A stretch of 64,000 bases of DNA from Homarus americanus. Taxonomy: Eukaryota; Arthropoda; Malacostraca; Decapoda; Nephropidae. A program made the position numbers and the translations under genes. The notes under the pieces were generated by a model, which saw only the letters and a list, made by a program, of their open reading frames with translations, was not told the DNA's origin and made no database searches. The stretch spans positions 1 through 64,000 of the forward strand of contig NW_024711924.1 in NCBI RefSeq assembly GCF_018991925.1. Reading direction: 5' to 3'. Shown in pieces: positions 25,860 through 39,900 of this stretch (position 1 is the first letter of the stretch; each line of letters starts with the position of its first letter).

Positions 25860-27660
25860 ACTCCCTGGTACACCTCCGATATTCCCAGGTACACCTCCGA
25901 TATTCCCAGGTACACCTCCGATACTCCCAGGTACACCTTTGAGACTCCCAGGTACTTCACTGACAATCCCTGGTATACCTTTGACATTCCCAGGTACACC
26001 TCTGACACTTCCAGGTACACTATTGATATTCCCAGGTACACCTCCCACACTCTCAGGTTCGCCTCCGACACTCCCAGGTACAACTCCGACACTCCCAGGT
26101 AAACCTCCGATACTCCTAGGTACACCTCTGACACTCCCAGGTACACAGCGACACTCCTAGGTATTCCTCTGACACTCCCTGGTACACCTCTGACACTCCC
26201 AGGTACACCTCAGATACTCCCTGGTACACCTCAGACACTCCCAGGTACACCTCTTTCACCCCCTGTTTCTCCCCTGACACTCCCAGGTACACCTCAGACA
26301 CTCCCAGGTACACCTCAGACACTCCCAGGTACACCTCTGACACTCCCTGGTACACCTCAGACACTTCTAGGTACACCTCTCACACTCGCAGGTACACCTC
26401 TCACACTCTCAGGTACTCCTGTGACACTCCCTGGTACTTCTCTGACACTCCCAGGTACACCTCAGACACTCCCAGGTACTCCTCAGACACTCCCAGGAAC
26501 ACCTAAGACACTCCCAGGCACACCTCAGACACTCCCAGGTACACCTCTGACACTCCCTGGTACACCTTAGTCACTTCTAGGTACACCTCTCACACTCGTA
26601 GGTACACCTCTCACACTCCCAGGTACTCCTGTGACACTCCCTGGTACTTCTCTGACACTCCAAGGTACACCCCAGACACTCCCAGGTACACTTCCCTCAC
26701 TCGCAGGTACACCTCCGATGCTCCCAGGTACACCTCTGACACTCCCAGGTACACCTCTGACACTCCCAGGTACACCTCTGACACTCCCAGGTACACCTCT
26801 GACACTCCCAGGTACTCCACTGACATTCCCTGGTACACCTCTGCTACTCCCAGGTACACATTCAACACTCCCAGATACACCTCTGACACTCCCAGGTAAA
26901 TATCTGACACTCCCAGGTACACCTCTGACACTCCCAGGTACACCTCCGATACTCCCAAGTACACCTCTGACACTCCCAGGTACACCTCTGACACTCCCAG
27001 GTATACCTCCGATACTCCCAGGTACACCTCTGACACTCCCAGGGACACCTCTGACACTCTTAGGTATTCCTCTGTCACTCCCTGATACACCTCTGACACT
27101 CCCAGATACACCTCCGATATTCCCAGGTACACCTCCGAGATTCCCAGGTACACCTCCGATAGTCCCAGGTACACCTTTGAGACTCCCAGGTACTTCACTG
27201 ACACTCCCTGGTATACCTCTGACATTCGCAGGTACACCTCTGACACTCCCAGGTACACATTCTGATACTCCCAGGTACACTTCTGACACTCCCAGGTCCG
27301 CCTCCGACACTCCCAGGTACAACTCCGACACTCCCAGGTAAACCTCCGATACTCCTAGGTACACCTCTGACACTCCCAGGTACACCTCTGACACTCTTAG
27401 GTATTCCTCTGATACTCCCTGGTACACCTCTGACACTCGCAGGTACACCTCAGACACTTCCTGGTACACCTCTGACACTCCCAGGTACACCTCTTTCACA
27501 CCCTGGTTCTCCCCTGACACTCCCAGGTACACCTCAGACACTCCCAGGTACACCTCAGACACTCCCAGGTACACCTCTGACACTCCCTGGTACACCTCAG
27601 ACACTTCTAGGTACACCTCTCACACTCGCAGGTACACCTCTCACACACCCAGGTACTCCT
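25860..27660. repeat. Higher-order repeat with 1,239-bp (59-unit) period
   Basis: A segment of about 560 bp at roughly 25,860-26,420 recurs at roughly 27,100-27,660. The GGTAAACCTCCGATACTCC unit sits at 26,098 and again at 27,337, an offset of 1,239 bp or exactly 59 units. Both copies show the same order: GATATTCCC units, TTTGAGACTCCC, GGTACTTCACTGAC, TTCGCCTCC or TCCGCCTCC, CAACTCCGAC, GGTAAACCTCC, TTAGG/CTAGGTATTCCTC, CTCTTTCAC, TTCTCCCCTGAC, then CACTTCTAGG and CACACTCGCAGG. Downstream of the 26,150 break the offset becomes 1,240, as expected for one missing base in copy 1. A partial third copy of the last part lies at about 26,519-26,660. Confidence 0.85.
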
Positions 27661-28040
27661 GTGACACTCCCAGGTACACCTCTGACACTCCCAGGTACTC
27701 AACTGACACTCCCTGGTACACCACTGACATTCCCAGGTACACCTATGACACTCCCACGTACACCTTCGACACTCCCAGGTACCTCAAACACTCCCAGGTA
27801 CACCCCAGACACTCCCAGGTACACTTCTCACACTCCCAGGTACACCTCCGACACTCCCAGGTACACATCAGACACTCCCAGGTACACCTCAGACACTCCA
27901 AGGTGCACCTCTGACACTCCCAAGTGCACCTCTGACACTCCCAGGCACACCTCTGACACTCCCAGGTACAACTCAGACACTCCCAGGTACACCGCTGACA
28001 CTCCCAGGTTCACCTCTGACACTCCCAAGTACACCTTTGA

Positions 28041-28376
28041 CACTCCCAGGTACACCTCCGACACTCCCAGGTACACCTCCGATACTCCCAGGCACACTTC
28101 TCACGCTCCCAGGTACACCACCGACACTCCCAGGTACAACTCCGACACTCCCAGGTACATCTTTTTCACTCCCTGGTTCTCCCCTGACACTCCTAGGTAC
28201 ACCTCATACACTCCCAGGAACACCTCACACACTCCCAGGTACACCTCTGACACTCCCAGGTACACCTCAGACACTCCTAGGTACACCTCTCACAGTCTCA
28301 GGTACACCTCTCACACTCCCAGGTTCTCCTGTGACACTACCTGGTACTTCTCTGACACTCCCGGGTTCACCTCAGA
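28041..28376. repeat. 336-bp tandem duplication, copy 1 (16 units)
   Basis: This 16-unit segment contains GGCACACTTCTCACGCTCCC at 28,091, CAACTCCGAC, ATCTTTTTCACTCCC, TTCTCCCCTGAC, GGAACACCTCACACAC, CACAGTCTCAGG, TTCTCCTGTGACACTACC and CCCGGGTTCACC in that order. The same series follows immediately in copy 2, 336 bp downstream. By eye the two copies differ at five positions in about 336, which implies a recent event. Confidence 0.9.
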
Positions 28377-28711
28377 CACTCCCAGGTACACCTCCGACAC
28401 TCCCAGGTACACCTCCGATACTCCCAGGCACACTTCTCACGCTCCCAGTACACCTCCGACACTCCCAGGTACAACTCCGACACTCCCAGGTACATCTCTT
28501 TCACTCCCTGGTTCTCCCCTGACACTCCTAGGTACACCTCAGACACTCCCAGGAACACCTCACACACTCCCAGGTACACCTCTGACTCTCCCAGGTACAC
28601 CTCAGACACTCCTAGGTACACCTCTCACAGTCTCAGGTACACCTCTCACACTCCCAGGTTCTCCTGTGACACTACCTGGTACTTCTCTGACACTCCCGGG
28701 TTCACCTCAGA
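28377..28711. repeat. 336-bp tandem duplication, copy 2
   Basis: This copy directly follows copy 1 and repeats its variant series. GGCACACTTCTCACGCTCCC is at 28,427 and ATCTCTTTCACTCCC at 28,494. Differences from copy 1 seen by eye are ACCACCGAC to ACCTCCGAC, a one-base deletion (CCCAGTAC), CTTTTTCAC to CTCTTTCAC, CTCATACAC to CTCAGACAC, and GACACTCCC to GACTCTCCC. The deletion makes this copy 335 bp and shifts the reading frame. Confidence 0.9.
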
Positions 28712-28830
28712 CACTCCCAGGTACACCTCAGACACTCCCAGGTATTCCTCTGACACTCCCTGGTACACCTCTGACACTCCCAGGTACACCTCAGACACTC
28801 CCTGGTACACCTCTGACACTCCCAGGTACA

Positions 28831-31800
28831 CCTCTCACACACTCTAAGGTACCTCTGACACTCCTGGGTGCTCACGACACTCCTCCATACACCTCTAACA
28901 CTCCCAGGTGCACCGCTCGGCTCCTCCCAGGTACCGCTGACACTGCCAGTTACACCTCAGACACTGCCAGGTACACCTCTGACACTGCCAGGTACACCTC
29001 AGACACTCCCAGGTACACCTCCAGACACTCCAAGGTGCACCTCTGACACTCCCAAGTGCACCTCTGACCTCCCAGTCACACCTCTGACACTCCAGGTACA
29101 CCTCTGACACTCCAGGTACACCTCTGACACTCAAGGTACACCTCTGACACTCCCAGGTACACCTCTGACCACTCCCAGTGCTCCCCTGACATTCCTGGTA
29201 CACCTCTGACACTCCCAGGTGCGTCCGACACTCCCAGGTACACCTCTGACCTCCCAGGTACACCTCTGACATTCTCAGGTACACCTCTGACACTCCCAGA
29301 GTACTCCACTGACACTCCTGGTATACCTCTGACATTCCCAGGTACACCTCTGACACTCCCAGGTACACCTCTGATATTCCCAGGTACACCTCTGACACTC
29401 CCAGGTCCCGACTCCGACACTCACAGTACAACTTCAACACTCCCAGGTACAACTCAGACACTCCCAGGTACCTCTGACACTCCTAGGTACACCTCTGACA
29501 CTCCCAGGTACACCTCTGACATTCCGTGGTACACCTCTCAGCACTCCCAGGTACACGTCCGACCTCCCAGATACCTCTGTGCTCCAGGGACATCTCTGAC
29601 ACTCCCAGGCACCTCTGACCTCCCAGGTACACCGTCCGACACTCCTGATGCACCTCTGACACTCCCAGGTGCACCGCTGACACTCCCAGGCACCTTGCTG
29701 CCTGTCAGTTACACCTCAGACACTGCCAGGTACACCTCAGACACTGCCAGGTACACCTCAGACACTCCAGGTACACCTCAGACACTCCAAGGTGCACCTC
29801 TGACCTCCCAGGTGCACCTTTGACACTCCCTGAGCACCTCTGACACTCCCAGGTACCTCAGACACTCCCAGGTACACCTCTGACACTCCCAGGTACACCT
29901 CTGACACTCCCAAGTACACCTCTGGCTCCCAGGTACCTCCGACACCTCTGAGTACACCTCCGACACTCGGTACACTTCTCCACACTCCCAGGTACACCTC
30001 TGACACTCCCGGCACCGCCCAGCCTCCCAGGTACACCTCTGACCTCCCAGGTACACCTCTGACACTCCCAGGTACACCTTGACCTCCCAGGTATATCTCT
30101 GACACTCATGAGACACCTCTCCCACCTCCCAGAGTACCTCTGACACTCCAGGTACACCTCCGACCTCCCAGGTACACCTCCGACACTCTCAGGTACACCT
30201 TCTGACACTCCCAAGTACACCTCTGACACTCCCAGGTACACCCCAGACACTCCCAGGTGCCACTTCTCACACTCCCAGGTACACCTCAACACTCCCAAGT
30301 ACCTCTGACACTTCCAGTGCACCTCTGATACTCCCAGGTACCTCTGCCTCCCAGGTGCTCTGACAATCCCAGGTACTCACCACTGACATTCCGTGGTACG
30401 CATCTCACACTCCCAGGTACACCTCTGACCTCCCAGTACACCTCTGACATTCTCCAGTACACCTTTGGACACTCTCGGTACTCACCCAGCACTCCTGGGA
30501 TGCACTCTGACATTCCCAGGTACGCCTCTGACACTCCCAGGTACACCTCTGTTATTCCCAGGTACACCTCTGACACTCCCAGGTCACGCCTCCGACTCTC
30601 GCAGGTACATCTTCAACACTCCCAGGTACACCTCGGACACTCCCAGGTACACCTCTGACACTCCTAGGTACACCTCTGACCTCCCAGGTACCTCCCTGAC
30701 ATTCCGTGGTACACCTCTGACACTCCCAGGTACACGTCCGACACTCCCAGATACACCTCTGACACTCCCAGGTACCTCCTAACACTCCCAGGTGCACCGC
30801 TGACACTCCCAGGTACACCACGCTGACACTGTCAGTTCACCTCAGACAATGCCAGGTACACCTCAGACACAGCCAGGTACACCTCAGACACTCCCAGGTA
30901 CACCTCAGACACTCCAAGGTTGCACCTCTGACACTCCCAAGTGCACCTTTGACACTCCCTAGGCACACCTCTGACACTCCCAGGTCACCCTCCACTCTCG
31001 CAGGTACCTTCAACACTCCCAGGTACACCTCCAGACACTCCCAGGTACACCTCTGACACTCCCTAGGTACACCTCTGACACTCCCAGGTACACCTCTGAC
31101 ATTCGTGGTACACCTCTGACACTCCCAGGTACACCTCCGACACTCCCAAGTACACCTCTGACACTTCCAGGTACACCTCTGATACTCAGGTACACCTCGA
31201 CACTCCCAGGTGCACCTTTGACACTCCCAGGTACTCACTGACATTCCGTGGTACGCATCTCACCTCCCAGGTACACCGCTGACACTCCCAGGTACCTCTG
31301 CAACTCCCTAGGTACACGTCCGACACTCCCAGATCACCTCTGACCTCCCAGGTACCTCTGACACTCCCAGGTACACCTCTGACACTCCCAGGTACTCCAC
31401 TGACACTCCCTGGTGACCCCTGACCTCCCAGGTACACCCTGACACTCCCAGGTACACCCCAGACACTCCCAGCTACACTTCTCACACTCCTGAACACCTC
31501 TGATGCTCCTAGGTGCTCCTCTGTCCTCCCTGATACACCTCCTAAAACTCCCAGGTACCGCCCAACACTCCCAGGTACACCGCTGACACACACCTCAGGA
31601 CTGCCAGGTACGCCTCGGACACTGCCAGGTACCTCAGACACTCCCAGGTACACCTCAGACACTCCCAGGTGCACCTCTGAGCACTTCAAGTGCACCTCTC
31701 AGCACTCACAGGCACACCTCTGATACTCCCAGGTACACCTCAGACACTCCCAGGGTACACCTCTGACACTCCCAGGTAACCTCTGACCTCCCAAGTACAC

Positions 31801-34800
31801 CTCTGACACTCCCAGGTACACCCCAGACACTCCCAGGTACACTTCTCCTACTCCTGGGTACACCTCTGATAATCCTGGGTGCTCTCTGTCCTCCCTGATA
31901 CACCTTTAACACTCCCAGGTACACCATGTGACCTCCCGGTACCTCTGGCCTCCCAGGTACCTCACTTACCTCCCAGGTACACCCCAGATACTCCCAGGTA
32001 CACCCCAGACACTCCAGGTACACCTCCGACACTCCCAGGTACACCTCTGACACTCCTGGTACACCTCCCAAGCACTCCCAGGTAGCCTCTGACACTCCCA
32101 GGTACACCTCTGACACTCCCAGATACACCTCTGACACTCCCAGGTACACCTCTGACACTCCCAGGTACACCTCTGACACTTCCAGGTACTCATTGACACT
32201 CCCTGGTGCTCCACTGCCATTCCTGGTACACCTCCGATATTCCCAGGTACACCTCAGATATTCCCAGGTACACCTCCGATACTCCCATGTGCACCTTTGA
32301 ACTCCCAGGTACTCTGTGAACTCCTGTGTCTCTGACTTCTCCCAGGTACACCTCTAAAACTCCCAGTGCACCCCAGACACTCGGTACCCCGAGCACTCCC
32401 AGGTACACTTCTCACTCCCAGGTACACCTCCAGCACTCCCAAGTACACCTCTGACCTTCCAGGTCACCTCTGATACTCCAGGTACACCTCTGGCACTCCC
32501 AGGTGCCCTGCACTCCCAGGTACTCCATTGACACTTCCGTGGTACGCATCTCACACTCCCAGGTACACCGCTGACACTCCCAGGTACACCTCTGACACTC
32601 CTGAGTACACCTCACCCAGGTACCACCTCTGACACTCCAAAGTACACTTCTGACACTCCCAGGTGCTCCTGACATTCATGGTACACCTCTGACACTCTCA
32701 GGTACACGTCCGACACTCCAAGATACACCTCTTACACTCCCAGGTACACCTCTGCACTCCCAGGTACACCTCTGACACTCCAGGTACTCCTGACCTCCCT
32801 GGTACACTGACACTCCCAGGTACACCCTGACCTCCCAGGTACACCCAGACACTCCCAGCCTTCCACACTCCTAGGAACACCTCTGATACTCCTAGGTACT
32901 CCTCTGTCCTCCTGATACCTCTCCCAGTGCACCGCCTTGACACTCCCAGGTACACCATGACACTGCCAGGTACACCTCCAGACTGCCAGGTACGCCTCAG
33001 ACACTGCCAGGTACACCTCAGGCACTCCCAGGCACACCTCAGACACTCCAAGGTGCACCTCTGACACTTCAAGTGCACCTCTGACACTCCCAGGCACACC
33101 TCTGATGCTCCCAGGTACCTCAGACACTCCCAGGTAAACCGCTGCACCTCCCAGGTACACCTCTGACACTCCCAAGTACACCTCTGACACTCCCAGGTTC
33201 AGACACTCCCAGGTACACTTCTCACACTCCTAGGTACCTCTGATACTCCTAGGTGCTCCTCTATCCTCCTGATACACCTTTAACCTCCCAGGTACACCCT
33301 GACTCTCCCAGGTACACCTCTGACACTCCCAGGTACACCTCAGACCTCCCAGGTACCCCAGATACTCCCAGGTACACCAGAGACACTCCCAGGCACACCT
33401 CCGACACTCCCAGGTACACCTCTGACCCTCCCTGGTACCTCTGACATTCCCTGGTACCTACCCAGCCTCCCAGGTAAACGTCCGACTCTCCCAGATTCCA
33501 CCTCTGACCTCCCAGGTACCTCCCTGACACTCCCAGGTACACCTCTGACCTCCCAGGTACTCCATTGGCCTCCCTGGTGCTCCCTGCCATTCCTGGTACA
33601 CCTCCGATATTCCCAGGTACACCTCAGATATTCCCAGGTACACCTCCGGTACTCCCAGGTACCTTTTGAACTCCCAGGTATTCCTGTGACACTCCCAGGT
33701 ACATCTTTGACCTCCCAGGTACCTCAAAATCCCAGGTACACCCAGACACTCCCAGGTACCTTCTCACTCCCAGGCACCTCCTACATTCCCAGGTACCTCT
33801 GACCTCCCAGTTACATCTCTGACCTCCCAGGTACATCTCTGACACTCCCAGGTACACCACTGACACTGCCAGGTACACCTCTGACAATCCCAGGTACTCT
33901 GTGACACTCTCAGGTACATCTCTGACACTCCCAGGTACACCTCTGAAATTCCCAGGTACACCTCTGACCTCCCAGGTACACCTCTGACACTTCCAGGTAC
34001 ACCCTCCCAGGCACTCAGGTACACCTCTGACCTCCTGGGTGCTCCTCTGTCACTCCCTGATACACCTCTAACACTCCCAGGTACCGCTTCAACACTCCCA
34101 GGTACACCGCTGACACTGCCAGTTACACCTCAGACACTGCCAGGTACACCTCAGACACAGCCAGGTACACCTCAGACACTCCCAGGTACACCTCCAGACA
34201 CTGCAGTGCACCTCTGACACTCCCAAGTGCACCTCCGAGCACTCCTGGGCACACGTCTGACACTCCCAGGCACCTCAGACACTCCCAGATACCTCTGACC
34301 TCCCAAGTACACATCTGACATTCCCAGGTACCTCCGACCTCCAGGTGCCTTCTTACCTCCCAGGTACACCTCCGACACTCCCAGGTACACCTCTGACACT
34401 CCCAGGTACACCTCCGACACTCTCAGGTACACCTCTGACCTCCCAGGTACCCCAGACACTCCCAGGTGCACTTCTCACCACTCCCAGGTACACCTCCGAC
34501 ACTCACTGAGTGCACCTCTGGCACTCCCAGGTACACCTCTGAGCTCTCCCACACCTCTGACACTCCCGGTACACCTTGGCCTCCCAGGTACACCTCTGGC
34601 CTCCCAGGTACACCTCACTCCCAGGTACACCTCTGACACTCCCACCTCCCCCAGCCTCCAGGTATCACCTCTGGCCTCCCAGGTACCTCTGCACTCCCAG
34701 GTACCCTCAGACTCCCAGGTACACCTCTCTGACACTCCCAGGTACTCTGCTGACATTCCTGGTACACCACTGACCTCCCAGGTACGTCCGACACTCCCAG

Positions 34801-37800
34801 ACACCTCTGACACTCCCAGGTACCTTCTGACACTCCCAGGTACACTGACACTCCCAGGTACTCCACTGACCTCTGTGCCCCTGACACTCCAGGTACACCT
34901 CTGACACTCCCAGGTACAGCATTCCCAGGTACACTCTCACACTCCTACGTGCACCTCTGACCTCCTATGTACTCCACTGACACTCCCTGATACACCTCTA
35001 ACACTCCCAGGTGCACCGCCCAACCTCCCAGGCACACCGCTCAGCACTGCCAGTTACACCTCAGACACTGCCAGGTACACCTGACACTGCCAGGTACCTC
35101 AGACACTCCCAGGTACACCTCAGACACTCCAGGTGCACCTCTGACACTCCCAAGTGCACCTCTGACCTCCCAAGTACACCTCTGACCTCCAGGTACACCA
35201 GACACTCCCAGGTACACTTCTCACACTCCTAGGTACCTCCTGATGCTCTGGGTAATCTCTGTCACTCCCTGATACACTAACACTCCCAGGTACACCACTG
35301 CCCAGGCACTCCGAGCCCCTCTGACCTCCCAGGTGCACACCTCAGACCTCCCAGGTGCACACCCCAGATACTCCCAGGTACACCAGACCTCCCAGGTACA
35401 CCTCCGACACTCCCAGGTACACCTCTGACCCTCCCAGGTACACCTCTGACCTCCTGGTACACCCTGTGACACTCCAGGTAACGTCCGACACTCCCAGATA
35501 CACCTCTGACACTCCCAGGTACCTCTGACACTCCCAGGTACACCTCTGACACTCCCAGGTACTCCATTGACACTCCCTGGTGCTCCACTGCCATTCCCTG
35601 GTACACCTCCGATATTCCCAGGTACACCTCAGATATTCCCAGGTCACACCTCGATACTCCCAGGTACACCTTTTTGAACTCCCAGGCATTCTCCTTGACA
35701 CTCCCAGGTACATCTCTGACACTCCCAGGTACCTCTAAAACTCCCAGGTACACCCCAGACACTCCCAGGTACACCTCCTACCTCCCAGGTACACCTCTGA
35801 CACTCCCAGTTACATCTCTGACACTCCCAGTACATGTCTGACACTCCCAGGTACACCTCTGACACTGCCAGGTACACCTCTGACAATCCCAGGTACTCCT
35901 GTGCACTCTCAGGTACACCTCTGACACTCCCAGGTACACCTCTGACACTCTAGGTACTCCTCTGTCACTCCTGATACCTCTAACACTCCAGGTGCACCCT
36001 TCACACTCCCAGGTACACCGCTGACACTGCAGTTACACCTCCCAGACACTGCCAGGCACAGCACAGCCACGGTACACCTCAGACACTCAGGTACCTCAGA
36101 CACTGCAAAGTTCACCTCTGACACTCCCAAGTGCACCTCTGACACTCTAGGCACACGTCTGACCTCCCAGGTACACCTCAGACACTCCGGTACACCTCTG
36201 ACCTCCCAAGTACCTCTGACATTCCCAGGTACACCTCCGACCTCCGGTGCACTTCTTACACACCCAGGTACACCTCTGACACTCCCAGGTACTTCTCTGA
36301 CACTCCCAGGTACACCTCTGACACTGCCAGGTACGCCTCTCAGGCAATCCCAGGTGCTCCTGTGACACTCTCAGGTACATCTCTGACACTCCCAGGTACC
36401 CTACTGCTCCCAGGTACACCTCTGCCTCAGGCTCCATTGACACTCCTGGTGCTCCTGCCTCCCTGGTACCTCCGATATTCCCGGTACACCTCAGATATTC
36501 CCAGGTACCCTCCGTGCTCCCAGGTACACCTTTTGAACTCCCAGGTACTCCTGTGACACTCACAGGTACATCTCTGACACTCAGGTACACCTCTAAAACT
36601 CCCAGGTACACCCCAGACACTCCCAGGTACAGACACTCCCAGGTACACTTCTCCTCCCAGGTACCTCTGACTCTCCCAAGTACACCTCTGACACTTCCAG
36701 GTACACCTCTGATACTCCCAGGCACCTCTCCCACACTCCAGGTGCACCTTTGACACTCCCAGGTACTCACTGACATTCCGTGGTACGCATCTCACACTCC
36801 CAGGTACACCGCTGACCTCCCAGGTACCTGACACTCTGCATCACCTCTGACCTCCAGGTACACCTCTGACACTCCAAAGTGCACTTCTGACACTCCCAGG
36901 TACTCCTGACATTCCCAGGTACCTCTGACCTCCCAGTGCACGTCCGCACTCCCAGTCACACCTCTGACACTCCCAGGTACACCTCAGCACTCCCAGGTAC
37001 ACCTCTGACCTCCCAGGTTGCTCACTGACACTCCCAGGTACACCCAGACCTCCCAGCTACACTTCTCACCTCTGGAACACCTCTGATACTCCTAGGTGCT
37101 CCTCTGTCCCTCCTGATACACCTCTAAGCCTCCAGGTACACCGTGACACTCCCAGTGCCACCTGGCACTGCCAGGTACACCTCAGACACTGCCAGGTACG
37201 CCTCAGACACTCCCAGGTACACCTCAGGGCCTCCCAAGGTGCACCTCTGACACTTCAAGTGCAACACTCCCAGGCACACCTCTGATACCAGGTACACCTC
37301 CAGACACTCCCAGGTACACCCCTACCTCCCAGGTACCTCTGACCTCCAAGTGCACCTCTACCTCCCAGGTACACCCAGACACTCCCAGGTACACTTCTCT
37401 CACACTCTGGGTACACCTCTGATGCTCCTAGGTGCTCCTCTGTCACTCCCTGATACACCTTTAACACTCCCAGGTACACCGCTGACACTCCCAGGTACAC
37501 CTCTGACACTCCCAGGTCACCTCAGACACTCCCAGGTACACCCCAGATACTCCCAGTTACACCCCAGACACTCCCAGGTACACCTCCGACACTCCCAGGT
37601 ACCTCTGACCTCCCTGGTACACCTCTGACATTCCCTGGTACACTTGACCTCCCAGGTAAACGTCCGACACTCCCAGATACACCTCTGACACTCCCAGGTA
37701 CACCTCTGACACTCCCAGGTACACCTCTGACACTCCCAGGTACTCCATTGACACTCCTGGTGCTCCTGCCATTCCTGGTACACCTCCGATATTCCCAGGT

Positions 37801-39900
37801 ACCTCAGATATTCCCAGGTACCTCCCATTACTCCCAGGTACACCTTTTAGACTCCCAGGTATTCCTGTGACACTCCCAGGTACATCTCTGACCTCCCAGG
37901 TACCTCTAAAACTCCCAGGTACACCCAGACACTCCCAGGTACCTTCTCACTCCCAGGTACACCTCCTACACTCCCAGGTCACCTCTGCACTCCCAGTTAC
38001 ATCTCTGACCTCCCAGGTACATCTCTGCTTGCTCCCAGGTACACCTCTGACACTGCCAGGTACACCTCTGACAATCCCAGGTACCTGTGACACTCTCAGG
38101 TACATCTCTACACTCCCAGGTACACCTCTGAAATTCCCAGGTACCTCTGACACTCCCAGGTACCTCTGACCTCCCAGGTACACCTCTGCACTCCCAGGTA
38201 CACCTCTGAACTCCTAGGTACTCTCTGTCACTCCTGATACACCTCTAACACTCCCAGGTGCACCGCCTGACACTCCCAGGTACACCGCTGACACTGCCAG
38301 TTACACCTCCAGCTGCCAGGTACACCTCAGACACAGCCAGGTACACCAGACACTCGCAGGTACACCTCAGACACTGCAGGTGCCTGACACTCCCAGGTGC
38401 ACCTCTGACACTCCTGAGCACACGTCTGACACTCCCAGGTACACCTGAACACTCCCAGATACACCTCTGACACTCCCAAGTACACATCTGACATTCCCAG
38501 GTACACCTCCGACCTCCGAGGTACACTTCTTACTCCCAGGTACACCTCCGACACTCCGGTACCTCTGACGCTCCCAGGTACACCTCCGACACTCTCAGGT
38601 ACACCTCTGACCTCCCAGGTACACCCGAACCTCCCAGGTACACTTCTCACTCCAGGGCACCTCCGACACTCGCAAGTACCTCTGACACTCCCAGGTACAC
38701 CTCTGATACTCCCAGGTACACCTCTGACACTCCCAGGTACACTCCGACCTCCCAGGTACACCTCTGACCTCCCAGGTACCTCTAACACTCCCAGGTACAC
38801 CTCTGACACTCCCAGGCACACTCTGACACTCCAAGGTACACCTCTGACACTCCCAGGCCTCTGACATCCCAGGTACACCTCTGACCTCCCAGGTACACCT
38901 CTGACACTCCCAGTACTCTGACATTCTCTGGTACCACCTGACCTCCCAGGTACGTCCGACACTCCCAGATACACCTCTGACCTCCCAGGTACACTTCTGA
39001 CACTCCCAGGTACCTCCTGTGCTCCAGGTACTCCTGACCTCCTGGTACACCACAACCTCCCAGGTACACCTCTGACCTCCCAGGTACACCCAGGCATTCA
39101 GGTACACTTCTCACACTCCCACGTACCTCTGACCTCCCTAGCCTCCTGACACTCCCTGATACACCTCCTAACCTCCCAGGTGCAGCCCAACACTCCCAGG
39201 CACACCGCTGACACTGCCAGTTACACCTCCAGACACTGCCAGGTACACCATGACACTGCCAGGTACCTTCAGACCTCCCAGGTACACCTCGACCCTCCAG
39301 GTGCACCTCTGACACTCCCAGAGTGCCTCTGACACTCCAGGTACCTCTGACACTTCCAGGTACACCTCTGACACTCCAAGGTACACCTCTGATACTCCCA
39401 GGTACACCTCTGACACTCCCAAGTGCTCACTGACATTCCTGAGACCTCTGTGACACTCCCAGGTGCGTCCGATACTCCCAGGTACACCTCTGACACTCCC
39501 AGGTACACCTCTGACATTCTCCAGGTACACCTTTGACACTCCTGGTACTCACCTGACACTCCCAGGTACATCTCTGACACTCCCAGGTACACCTCTGACA
39601 CTGCCAGGTACCCCTGACAATCCCAGGTTCCTGTGACCTCCCAGGCACCCCTCCGACACTCCCAGGTACACCTCTGACCTCCCAGGTACAACTCCGATAT
39701 TCCCAGTATACCTCCGATATTCCCAGTACACCTCCGATGCTCCCAGGTACACCTTTGAGACTCCCAGGTACTCCTGTGACCTCCCAGGTACATCTCTGAC
39801 CTCCCAGGTACCTCCTAAAACTCCCAGGTACTCCTGTGACACTCCCAGGTACATCTCTGACCTCCCAGGTACATCTCTGACACTCCCAGGTACACCTCTG
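28831..39900. repeat. Indel-rich array zone 3a
   Basis: The array continues with frequent small length changes. Higher-order landmarks remain: GTGACACTCTCAGG at 33,901, 36,362 and 38,087, and CCAAGGTGCACC/CCCAAGTGCACC pairs near 29,034, 30,918 and 35,132. The CATTGACACTCC, GCCATTCC, GATATTCC cassette occurs near 32,191, 33,562, 35,563, 36,433 and 37,745. Runs of intact units occur, for example 30,600-30,780 and 32,090-32,190. No gene, RNA gene or transposon is seen. Confidence 0.87.

Larger units (their letters stand above)
25821..28830. repeat. Regular array block 3, strict 21-bp register
   Basis: Nearly every unit from about 25,830 to 28,830 is 21 bp. I notice one break near 26,150 (ACACAGCGACACTCC) and a one-base deletion near 28,449. 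The block differs from blocks 1 and 2 in using CCCTGG-type units heavily (ACACTCCCTGGTACACC) and units with CTCTTTCAC plus TTCTCCCCTGAC. It contains a 1,239-bp higher-order repeat and a 336-bp tandem duplication, annotated separately. Confidence 0.92.

Noticed and set aside
26567..27616. - strand VPGSVRG heptads as an elastin-like protein
   Set aside because: Resemblance to VPG-type elastin repeats comes from translating the 21-bp unit in one frame. There is no lysine cross-link domain, exon structure or other elastin feature.
27661..29046. 461-codon + strand ORF changing from TSDTPRY to PLTLPGT
   Set aside because: The change of heptad is caused by the one-base deletion near 28,449 in copy 2 of the 336-bp duplication. 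It is repeat translation, not a gene.
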